Below are positions 15,463 through 22,621 of a stretch of DNA of 64,000 bases, piece after piece; position 1 is the first letter of the stretch, and the number at the start of each line of letters is the position of its first letter. Under the pieces are notes generated by a model. That model was given only the letters and a program-made list of their open reading frames with translations. It was not told where the DNA came from and ran no database searches. Origin of the DNA: Vibrio sp. FE10 (GTDB lineage: Bacteria; Pseudomonadota; Gammaproteobacteria; Enterobacterales; Vibrionaceae); the NCBI RefSeq assembly GCF_030297155.1, contig NZ_AP028067.1, forward strand, positions 1,178,001 to 1,242,000, written 5' to 3'. Made by a program: the position numbers and the translations under genes.

Positions 15463-15553
15463 GAGGTTGTTTCTTGGTGGCCGATTGTGGCGGCTTAGTC
15501 GCTAGATCTATAGTTAAACCGTTAGCTATAAAGCTCAGTCGTCAGTCATACCA

Positions 15554-15593
15554 TTTAGTCGTTAATAGTAGCTTTTAGTCGTTAATAGTGACT
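15554..15593. repeat. 20-bp tandem duplication covering the ppiB stop codon
   Basis: Copies at 15554-15573 and 15574-15593 match at 18 of 20 bases. The second copy encodes the last residues (VTIND) and the stop of ppiB; the first is the same sequence repeated in the 3' untranslated region. Confidence 0.8.
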
Positions 15594-16069
15594 TTTGAAA
15601 TCACGATATCTTCGCACGGCACATCTTCGTGTCCCCAGCGAGTGGTCGTTGGAGCGACAGCAATCTTGTTAACCACGTCCATGCCTGCCGATACTTTACC
15701 GAACACTGCGTAACCCCAACCTGCGTTGCTGGTCGCGGTATGATCAAGAAAATCATTGTCGTCAAGGTTGATAAAGAATTGGGCTGTTGCTGAGTGCGGT
15801 GCGTCAGTGCGAGCCATTGCCACAGAGCCAATCACGTTCTTTAATCCACGGTTTGCTTCATTGACGATAGGTGCGTGAGTTGGTTTCTCTGTCATGTCGA
15901 TAGTGTGTCCACCACCTTGAATCATAAAGCCTTCAATCACGCGGTGAAACGTGGTGCCTTCATAGAAGCCTTCTTGGCAGTATTTAAGGAAGTTTTTTGA
16001 ACTTACTGGCGCTTTTTCAAGGTTGAGTTCGATTTCGATGTCGCCAAAGTTAGTGGTAAGAGTAATCAT
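15575..16069 (-). CDS. ppiB: peptidyl-prolyl cis-trans isomerase B (cyclophilin)
   Basis: A 164-residue cytoplasmic cyclophilin, the same length as E. coli PpiB. Conserved active-site segments: [46 protein letters not shown] and [10 protein letters not shown]. The frame is open to 16201, but the ATG at 16069 has AGGT upstream and matches the family start ([13 protein letters not shown]). A 20-bp tandem duplication covers its stop codon. Confidence 0.95.
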   Translation of the reverse strand: MITLTTNFGDIEIELNLEKAPVSSKNFLKYCQEGFYEGTTFHRVIEGFMIQGGGHTIDMTEKPTHAPIVNEANRGLKNVIGSVAMARTDAPHSATAQFFINLDDNDFLDHTATSNAGWGYAVFGKVSAGMDVVNKIAVAPTTTRWGHEDVPCEDIVISKVTIND

Positions 16070-16239
16070 AAAGTTACCTAATGTTGAAGTACTGCTGAGT
16101 CGTGAATGACCAAATATGGTTGCAGTATATGAGAAATAACAGCGGATGCCAGTGCACAGTGATTCTGATGTGTATTCAAGGGTGATTTGAGTGATCTTCA
16201 AACATCTGTTCTCAAGCTCACTTCACACATATAGACAAG

Positions 16240-16266
16240 AAAGCCAGCGAACAGGTCGCTGGCTTT
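16240..16266 (-). terminator. terminator of dsbA
   Basis: AAAGCCAGCGA (16240-16250) and TCGCTGGCTTT (16256-16266). The minus-strand 3' side reads TCTTGTCTAT, only moderately T-rich. It is positioned 27 bases after the dsbA stop. Confidence 0.7.
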
Positions 16267-16292
16267 TGAGGTTTAAAGTCTTTCGCTTTTGA

Positions 16293-16892
16293 TTAAAGCG
16301 TCAGAAGATAGTTCACCAGCTGGTTGTACTCTTCATAGCTGGTGATTTTTTCTGGTTTTACGATGTACTTGTTGTTAACCAGTACGCCAGGAACCCCTGT
16401 TAATGTGCTCGCATCAAACTCTTTATCAAAACGTTTTTGCATTGAATTCACTGCAAAGCCGTTGTAAGCCGCATCGAACTTCTTCGCATCAATGCCATTA
16501 TTGATGAACACTTGGCGCAGTTCTGATTCATCTTTTGGCGTTTGTCTCATCTCGTGGATTTGAGCAAACATTGCCGGAATCATGCTTTCTTCTGCACCCA
16601 AAGCAACCATGGTGGCGTAGGCTTTCGCCATAGGTACTGCCATGTCGTTACCCATAAAGGCAACGTGTACTTTTTGGAATTCTGCCGATTCTGGAAGGTC
16701 TTGTTTAAGGTATTTGATTACCCCTTCAAACTTGTAACAGTGCGGGCAGTAAAACGAGAAAAACTCAGTCACGACGGGCTTGTCGGCTTTTGCTACATCA
16801 AGAATCTTATAGTGAGTGCCTTCTTCAAATTGAGCGGCATTAATAGAAGCGCTCATCATCAGAGCTGCGAATAGGCTAAATAGCTTTTTCAT
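16293..16892 (-). CDS. dsbA: periplasmic thiol:disulfide oxidoreductase
   Basis: A 199-residue DsbA that puts disulfide bonds into exported proteins. The signal peptide is residues 1-19 and the mature start AQFEEG matches the family. The thioredoxin-fold active site is CPHC at 49-52 ([12 protein letters not shown]), and the cis-Pro loop is [13 protein letters not shown]. An inserted helical domain lies between. It appears monocistronic, with its own terminator. In Vibrio it matters for toxins, pili and the competence machinery. Confidence 0.95.
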   Translation of the reverse strand: MKKLFSLFAALMMSASINAAQFEEGTHYKILDVAKADKPVVTEFFSFYCPHCYKFEGVIKYLKQDLPESAEFQKVHVAFMGNDMAVPMAKAYATMVALGAEESMIPAMFAQIHEMRQTPKDESELRQVFINNGIDAKKFDAAYNGFAVNSMQKRFDKEFDASTLTGVPGVLVNNKYIVKPEKITSYEEYNQLVNYLLTL

Positions 16893-16979
16893 TGGGTAAT
16901 TTCCTAAATTCGGATGTCATTGTGTACAGCGATAACGCCGTTTATTGTGGTGGCAGGTTGTGCCAAAAAGGACAAACGA

Positions 16980-17312
16980 TTAAGAAATAGGAGGGCGGTA
17001 TGGCGCTTTTGGCGACATGATCGCTTTGTGTGAGGGTTCTTTTTCGATTAAAGCCAACGACTCGATTTGAGTGTCGAATGTCTCAGAAACGATGAGTGGT
17101 GGCATTTTTAACAAGCAGACTGAACCGCAACAATGATGTTCAATGTTGGGTTGTGCTGTTGAATAAGGTGTTGAGGTGCTTATGGACGTTGATAGATTTT
17201 GAGATGCCAGCGCAACATTGTTACTCGCGATGCTATCCACACTGATGGAGGCCATTAACATAGCGAATAGCATGAAAGCGTGTACCCAAATTTTACTGAT
17301 CAACTTTGGCAT
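16980..17312 (-). CDS. small exported protein with a His/Cys motif, unknown function
   Basis: A 110-residue protein with an N-terminal hydrophobic segment (about 9-25) that could be a signal peptide or anchor. A Ser/Thr-rich linker, the motif HHCCGSVCLLKMPP at about residues 68-81 and a Pro-rich C-terminus follow. The clustered His and Cys suggest metal or haem binding, reminiscent of small metal-response lipoproteins, but I do not recognise the family. It lies between dsbA and a TetR-type gene on the same strand. Confidence 0.55.
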   Translation of the reverse strand: MPKLISKIWVHAFMLFAMLMASISVDSIASNNVALASQNLSTSISTSTPYSTAQPNIEHHCCGSVCLLKMPPLIVSETFDTQIESLALIEKEPSHKAIMSPKAPYRPPIS

Positions 17313-17414
17313 GAATTCTTAGTCTTGGTAAACGAGTAAAGCAAGCGAATCATACCTCACTCGTTTGTGCATCTCTAATCAAACCCAACAAAACTTAGCC
17401 GAGCTCAACATTTA

Positions 17415-18023
17415 TTACGCTTGATACTGTTTCAGGAACATCTCGACACTGGAACTGATGATTACTTGTTTATGTTGTGCATCGGGTGAGGGCGCATGAC
17501 CAATGATCTGTGGCCAAAAGGCAAACGACTTGAGCAGAGCAATAAACTGAGTCGAGGCAAACAATGGATCGAGCTCCACTAAGCGGCCATCCGCCAATGC
17601 GGCTTTTATCCAGATAGTTAGGCCACTTTCAGCTTGGGAATATTTCTCCATTGCCTGACTTGCCAGTTCTGCGTTGTGGAAGTATTCCGAAAACAGCACT
17701 CGAGATAAGTCGATGAAGCCTTCTGATTCTAAAAGCTCAAGTTCTTGATTGGCAATTGAAGCGAGTTGTTCAGCAAGTGGTTGTTCCGCTTGATATGGGA
17801 AGTGGGTCGCCGCGAGCGTTTTGCTCCAAATACTGTCGAGAATCTCATCTAGCAACAGCTCCTTACTGGCGAAATGATTGTAAACCGTGCGCTTAGAAAC
17901 TTCTGCTCGGCTAGAGATCTTATCCATGCTAGTGGCTTTGTAGCCATGCTCGGTAAACTCTGCGATGGCAGCGGCCACGATAGATTCGCGTTTTCTTTGG
18001 CTCAGTGTTTTTTTTACAGTCAT
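17415..18023 (-). CDS. TetR/AcrR-family transcriptional regulator
   Basis: About 202 residues. The N-terminal helix-turn-helix (about 10-57) reads IVAAAIAEFTEHGYKATSMDKISSRAEVSKRTVYNHFASKELLL, with the conserved KRTVYNHF recognition segment. The ligand domain resembles the AefR/C-terminal TetR group. The frame opens at a TTG (18038); the ATG at 18023 is more likely. A run of eight A residues early in the coding strand (around 18007-18014) could slip and produce frameshift variants. It is divergent from the ybiB homologue. Confidence 0.9.
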   Translation of the reverse strand: MTVKKTLSQRKRESIVAAAIAEFTEHGYKATSMDKISSRAEVSKRTVYNHFASKELLLDEILDSIWSKTLAATHFPYQAEQPLAEQLASIANQELELLESEGFIDLSRVLFSEYFHNAELASQAMEKYSQAESGLTIWIKAALADGRLVELDPLFASTQFIALLKSFAFWPQIIGHAPSPDAQHKQVIISSSVEMFLKQYQA

Positions 18024-18165
18024 CTGGATACTACTCAATATGTGCGGTTAGCATTGCTTACGCCAATTTTACACCACGAAGTTTACTTTTAGAACACCAG
18101 TGAGTTTCCTTTTCGAATTCCGTTACCTTAACGGTTGCGTTAACTATTAGCTCGGATAAGGGAAA

Positions 18166-18224
18166 TGGATAGCTTTGAGAGTAGGGTGGATAGCTATGAG
18201 AGTAGGGTGGATAGCTATGAGAGT
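18166..18224. repeat. 21-bp tandem repeat, 2.8 copies
   Basis: Units at 18166-18186 and 18187-18207 differ at one base (TGGATAGCT[T/A]TGAGAGTAGGG); a partial third copy runs to 18224. They lie in the divergent spacer between the TetR gene and the ybiB homologue, 92 bases upstream of the latter. Confidence 0.85.
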
Positions 18225-18315
18225 GATTGAATCGCTTTTCAACGCGCTATGGGTGTCATAGAATCGAAGAAGGATTGAATTTTTATTGTTATCGACGGAA
18301 GAGAATTAACAGTCA

Positions 18316-19272
18316 ATGAGTAGTATTTTAGAGTGTATTCGTACTGTTGGACGAGGGGAAAGAGGGCGTAAGCCTTTATCGTTCGAACAAGCCTATCGCA
18401 TCATGGATGAGTATTTAAGCGGAGAGGTCGGAGACGACCAAATGGCTATGCTACTGATGTTAATTCGTGTGCAAAATGAAACCAATGAAGAGATCGCAGG
18501 CTTTGTAAAAGCTTTCCAATCTCGCGTGCCTGATTTGGGTGCGGATATTGATTGGCCTTGCTACGCCGGTAAGCGTAATGATACCGCGAGTGGTAAGCCT
18601 TGGAATTTGCTGGCGGCAAAAATCTTAGCTGACAATGGCTACAAGGTATTGATGCATGGCTATATGGATAAGCCAAGCGGTCGCACACACGCAGAGACTC
18701 ATTTGGAGTTAGTGGGTGTTCGTCGTGCGGAAGACCCACAAGATGCAAAACAGATACTAGAAGCGGATGGTATTGCTTATTTGCCTTTGGCGAATTTCGC
18801 ACCTGAAGCTCAAACCATGATTGGCTGGAAGCACCGCTATGGTCTACGTACTCCAATCAATACTGTGGTTCGTGCATTGAATCCAGGCGGTGGCCGTTTA
18901 GGTTTGCGTGGCAGTTTCCACCCAGGTTTCCCACAACTTCATGCAGAAGTTGAGAATGTGATTGGCAATAAATCCCACTCGGTGATTTCATTCAAAGGCA
19001 TGAACGGCGAGTCGGAATACAACCCTAAGGTTAGCCAAACGGTGTGGATGAGTTCTCCTGATAAGGTTGAATCCTTCTATTGGGAAGAGATGATGAACTC
19101 TGATATTTCATTGCCGAGTGAGTGTGTTCTAGGTACGCCGGAAGATGAGATGGAATTGATGGCAAACACTGTTGTCGACAGCATGACGGCGATTCTTTTC
19201 GCTGAAACGCACGATAAAACCGAAGCCTACACAAAAGCCATCCGCCTTTGGGATGCGTATTGTGCTCGCTAG
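18316..19272 (+). CDS. ybiB: YbiB-like (anthranilate phosphoribosyltransferase-fold) protein
   Basis: A 318-residue protein of the TrpD2/YbiB family, which has the fold of anthranilate phosphoribosyltransferase but binds nucleic acid in E. coli rather than making tryptophan. Visible landmarks: helical N-domain (LSFEQAYRIMDEYLSGEVGDDQMAMLLMLIRVQNETNEEIAGF), KRNDTASGKPWNLLAAKILADNGYKVLMHG, and GLRTPINTVVRALNPGGGRLGLRGSFHPGF. It is single, with no trp genes around it. A tandem repeat sits in its upstream region. Confidence 0.87.
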   Translation: MSSILECIRTVGRGERGRKPLSFEQAYRIMDEYLSGEVGDDQMAMLLMLIRVQNETNEEIAGFVKAFQSRVPDLGADIDWPCYAGKRNDTASGKPWNLLAAKILADNGYKVLMHGYMDKPSGRTHAETHLELVGVRRAEDPQDAKQILEADGIAYLPLANFAPEAQTMIGWKHRYGLRTPINTVVRALNPGGGRLGLRGSFHPGFPQLHAEVENVIGNKSHSVISFKGMNGESEYNPKVSQTVWMSSPDKVESFYWEEMMNSDISLPSECVLGTPEDEMELMANTVVDSMTAILFAETHDKTEAYTKAIRLWDAYCAR

Positions 19273-19379
19273 CACTTGGTCATAAGTGTATAGCGGTTCT
19301 GAGAGTTATTTAGAGAAGGTCAGCGATTGCTGGCCTTTTTTGTGTCTGGCTGCTTCTACTCGTGGGCAAGTAATAAACG

Positions 19380-19676
19380 CTACTTTACTCGCATCAGTCG
19401 ATGCATTTTGTCTTCAAATTTCAATTCAATCACTTGTGATATCTTCATCTTTTCTACACGTTCTAACATCGAAGGCTGATAGTGGCGTTTCTTCATCCAT
19501 TCTAGCGGCTCACTGAAACCATCTTCATTAATCACAAATGACTGATCGGTAATGGAGTCTTCAAAGATGTGTATTACCCAGATGCGGGACTGGAAATCCA
19601 ATAGATCGCCAAAGTAGCTTTTTAGCTTAGATAAAGAGTGAGCGAGATAGGTTTGAGATGAACGAAGCAAAGTCAT
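19380..19676 (-). CDS. hypothetical protein
   Basis: A 98-residue soluble protein with no family I recognise. It is rich in charged residues, with a central WVIHIFEDSITDQSFVINEDGF segment and a basic C-terminus. The frame extends upstream to a GTG at 19754, but the extra residues look like read-through of repeated GGTAACC sequence, so the ATG at 19676 is preferred despite lacking a clear ribosome binding site. It is convergent with the ybiB homologue. Confidence 0.5.
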   Translation of the reverse strand: MTLLRSSQTYLAHSLSKLKSYFGDLLDFQSRIWVIHIFEDSITDQSFVINEDGFSEPLEWMKKRHYQPSMLERVEKMKISQVIELKFEDKMHRLMRVK

Positions 19677-19840
19677 AGTGGGCCGTTTGGATAAGAGTAA
19701 AGCGGGTAACCAAAGTCGGTAACCTTGGCTACTCGGCATTACTTGGGTTACCACTCAATAACTGCTCATAAAATACGGTATTCATGTGTCATTGACAATA
19801 CTCCGCAACCTTATCGACGGTGGCATGAGTGATGAGTCGG

Positions 19841-20134
19841 CTATTTAACGAATAATCCGAAGTCGATCTCTTGTTCTCTTTGGTATTTGACCAGCTTCAC
19901 TTTCAAGTTGTGTTTTGAGGCCAGATCAATAGCCAAGCTAGACATTCGTTTTATCTCATCAGCGCAACAAGAGATCAGTGGTTTCTCTTCATTATTGATG
20001 GTTGCAACCAATGTGTTCTCGGTTCCGTCTTTTCCTGAATAGATGTACGCGTACATGCTCTTGTTGTGTTGCATAAAAGGCCCAATTGTAACTTTTAAAT
20101 TATTTATTTGGTGCAGGTTACAGGATTGGTTCAT
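19841..20134 (-). CDS. hypothetical protein
   Basis: A 97-residue cytoplasmic protein of unknown function. Visible: YAYIYSGKDGTENTLVATINNEEKPLISCCADEI, then an amphipathic helix (about 60-75) and a basic strand KLKVKLVKYQ-like end. An internal ATG at 20074 is a possible shorter start. It lies alone between another small hypothetical gene and the divergent CBS protein gene. Confidence 0.55.
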   Translation of the reverse strand: MNQSCNLHQINNLKVTIGPFMQHNKSMYAYIYSGKDGTENTLVATINNEEKPLISCCADEIKRMSSLAIDLASKHNLKVKLVKYQREQEIDFGLFVK

Positions 20135-20375
20135 TCAGGCTAGTGCTCTTAAGTAAGGTTAAGAAAGAATAAGTAAGGCTTTGTAAGGGCTCTTTTTTTC
20201 TTTTTTTTGACTCATAAAAACACGCTCGAGCCTTTTACCGTCTCGTTTTAGGGGCTTGTAAGGTTTTACCTATCAATAAAATTGTTGAAATCCATTTAGT
20301 AAAATCAAGATTTTAGACAACAATTAAGTTAACGAGATAGAAAAGAACTATCGGAAAGTATTTAGGGAGAACGCA

Positions 20376-20792
20376 ATGCATTCAATAAAAGTGAAAGATT
20401 ACATGACGCAGCAGGTTGTGACATTCACTCCTGATATGCCGTTAAGCCTAGCGTTAGATCGAGTGATGAAGAGTCACCATATGGGTGGCCCTGTTATCGA
20501 TGAAACAGAACAAGTGATTGGGTTTTTATCTGAGCAAGATCTACTAGAGAAGTTGGTTAAGGTGAGTTACTTCTGTCAGGACACACACATTGTAGGTGAC
20601 TGCATGTACCAAGAGGTACTGTCCGTGTCACCTGAGCTATCCATTATTGAGTTGGCTGACATGATGCAAGTAGGTAAACCAAAAGCTTACCCGGTTATCG
20701 ATAATAGAAAGCTGGTTGGGATCATCACTCGAACCGATGTTTTAAGAGCAATCGGCAAGAACCTGGATGAATGTTTCAAACATCCTGTATAG
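20376..20792 (+). CDS. CBS-domain pair protein
   Basis: A 138-residue protein consisting of two CBS motifs (about 5-60 and 75-132): KVKDYMTQQVVTFTPDMPLSLALDRVMKSHHMGGPVIDE and CMYQEVLSVSPELSIIELADMMQVGKPKAYPVID, each followed by a GIITRTDVL-like strand. CBS pairs bind adenine nucleotides and act as energy or ligand sensors. There is no fused effector, so the target is unknown. A strong terminator follows. Confidence 0.9.
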   Translation: MHSIKVKDYMTQQVVTFTPDMPLSLALDRVMKSHHMGGPVIDETEQVIGFLSEQDLLEKLVKVSYFCQDTHIVGDCMYQEVLSVSPELSIIELADMMQVGKPKAYPVIDNRKLVGIITRTDVLRAIGKNLDECFKHPV

Positions 20793-20834
20793 TAGTGATA
20801 AGAACGATTATTTTTCTCAACACCAACAATTGAC

Positions 20835-20858
20835 AAAAGGCGCACTAGCGCCTTTTTT
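20835..20858 (+). terminator. Rho-independent terminator of the CBS gene
   Basis: AAAAGGCGC (20835-20843), loop ACTA, GCGCCTTTT (20848-20856), then more T. Confidence 0.9.
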
Positions 20859-20989
20859 CTGTGTAGAGCTTTTCTGGGTAGGTCAGGTTTTGTAAGTAAG
20901 CTTTTATAGACCTGTTTTTGTAGATCGGCATTTGTCTATCCCAAGCCTATTGAGCTCTAGTGTGTGGTGTTTCAGCTTTTGGAGGTTTC

Positions 20990-22453
20990 ATGTCAAATCA
21001 AACTGCAAAGTTTGTAGAAGGTTCAACGATGCGCCACATATTGGTGATGTCGGGAGCTGGCTCTGTCGGTTTGATGGCGTTGTTTGTCGTCGATTTACTC
21101 GACATGCTGTTTATCAGTATGCTCGGTCAAGTCGAATTGGCGGCGGCAGTGGGTTTTGCAGGTACCTTAACTTTCTTCTCAACCTCAGTGTCGATTGGTA
21201 CCTCTATTGCAATGGGAGCCTTGGTTTCTAAAGCGATTGGCTCAAAAAATAGAGACCAAGCCCGAAACTTAAGCACCAGTATCATGCTGACCGCATTTGT
21301 GATTAGTTCAACGGTTACCGCGATCATGTTTGCGCATATCCCAGAGCTATTGGCCGCGATTGGAGCCAAAGGTGTGGCTGCCGAACGTGCACAGGCCTAT
21401 CTGCAAATCTTGTTGCCGAGTGGGCCACTGTTAGCGTTGGCCATGGCTGCGGGGGCAGGTTTGAGAGCTGCTGGGGATGCCAAGCGTTCGATGTGGGCAA
21501 CCTTGTCTGGTGGTATTGTTAACGCAATCTTAGACCCTCTCTTCATTTTTGGTTTTGGCTGGAATATCGAAGGGGCTGCGATTGCTTCTGTTATTGCGCG
21601 TTTCTCAGTTCTCTTTTTCTCACTGTATCCGTTAATACGCAGCCATCAGCTAGTGGCTCCGCCCTCGATGGTGCAGTGGCGTCTTAATATTCGTCCGATT
21701 CTTGCGATTGCTATTCCTGCAATTATTACCAATACCGCTACACCTATTGGTAATGCGATTGTTACCACGGGTATTGCCCAATATGGCGAAGATTTCGTTG
21801 CTGGTTTCGCGGTGATTGGCCGTCTGACTCCAGTGTGTTTCGCGGTGATATTTGCGCTTTCTGGCGCTGTTGGCCCAATCATCGGGCAGAACTTTGGTGC
21901 TGATCGAGTCGACAGAGTGAAAGAGACGCTGAATAACTCCTTGTTGGTGACCACGGTTTATACCATCGCTGTTTGTATTCTTTTGTACTTGGTTCAAGAC
22001 TACATCATTCAAGGTTTCAGCCTACAAGGTGATGCGGCCATTATTGTCGAGGCTTTCTGTACCTATGTTGCTTTGACCTTCACATTCAATGGCGCACTCT
22101 TTGTCGCTAATACGTCGTTTAATAACTTAGGTAAACCGCTGTATTCAACGGCGTTGAACTTAGGCAAAGCGACATTAGGGACTCTGCCATTTGTTTATTT
22201 AGGATCGCAGTGGTATGGCGCTCTGGGCGTATTGTATGGTCAGGCGTTAGGTAACATCGTATTTGGTCTGCTTGGTATTTTGGTATTGCGTTATCATGTT
22301 GCTGAACTGATGGCGGGATCTCAAATCGACCCAGTCGAAGACGATGTATCGATTGTCAGCTTGAACACTCAACCTTTCTGTTCGCATGATGCGGTTCTGA
22401 TTGATGATGTATCAGCGAATAGAGAAGAGGCTACTGAGCTTAAGCCGCAGTAA
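20990..22453 (+). CDS. MATE-family multidrug efflux protein
   Basis: A 487-residue exporter with twelve hydrophobic helices in two similar halves (MATE fold), resembling Vibrio VmrA/NorM-type Na+- or H+-coupled drug exporters. Conserved parts: LFVVDLLDMLFISMLGQVELAAAVGFAGTL and SGAVGPIIGQNFGADRVDRV. The ATG at 20990 is preceded by GGAGG (20981-20985); the longer frame from 20960 is rejected. A C-terminal hydrophilic tail of about 40 residues is extra. The substrate is not predictable. Confidence 0.9.
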   Translation: MSNQTAKFVEGSTMRHILVMSGAGSVGLMALFVVDLLDMLFISMLGQVELAAAVGFAGTLTFFSTSVSIGTSIAMGALVSKAIGSKNRDQARNLSTSIMLTAFVISSTVTAIMFAHIPELLAAIGAKGVAAERAQAYLQILLPSGPLLALAMAAGAGLRAAGDAKRSMWATLSGGIVNAILDPLFIFGFGWNIEGAAIASVIARFSVLFFSLYPLIRSHQLVAPPSMVQWRLNIRPILAIAIPAIITNTATPIGNAIVTTGIAQYGEDFVAGFAVIGRLTPVCFAVIFALSGAVGPIIGQNFGADRVDRVKETLNNSLLVTTVYTIAVCILLYLVQDYIIQGFSLQGDAAIIVEAFCTYVALTFTFNGALFVANTSFNNLGKPLYSTALNLGKATLGTLPFVYLGSQWYGALGVLYGQALGNIVFGLLGILVLRYHVAELMAGSQIDPVEDDVSIVSLNTQPFCSHDAVLIDDVSANREEATELKPQ

Positions 22454-22512
22454 CACTATGTAAGAACATCAATGGCTTTCGATAAAAAATCGAAGAGATT
22501 GATAACTTCTTC

Positions 22513-22544
22513 TTGACCTTGGAGTTACCTCCAAGGTTTATACT
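22513..22544 (+). promoter_or_regulatory. MerR/ZntR-type promoter and operator of zntA
   Basis: A -35 TTGACC (22513-22518) and -10 TATACT (22539-22544) are separated by an over-long 20-bp spacer. The spacer region carries the dyad CCTTGGAG-TTAC-CTCCAAGG (22517-22536). A long spacer with a centred dyad is diagnostic of MerR-family activators, and the pattern closely parallels the E. coli ZntR site of zntA. The regulator gene is not in the window. Confidence 0.85.
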
Positions 22545-22621
22545 TTTAAGGAACTTAAGGTTTGGTTGCTCATTCTACTGGCAACCACCTTAAGGCTTTT
22601 TGAGTATTAAGGAGATACATT

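Noticed and set aside
19694..19750. GGTAACC repeated about three times upstream of the small gene at 19380
   Set aside because: Short restriction-site-like palindromes without regular spacing; no functional pattern could be supported.
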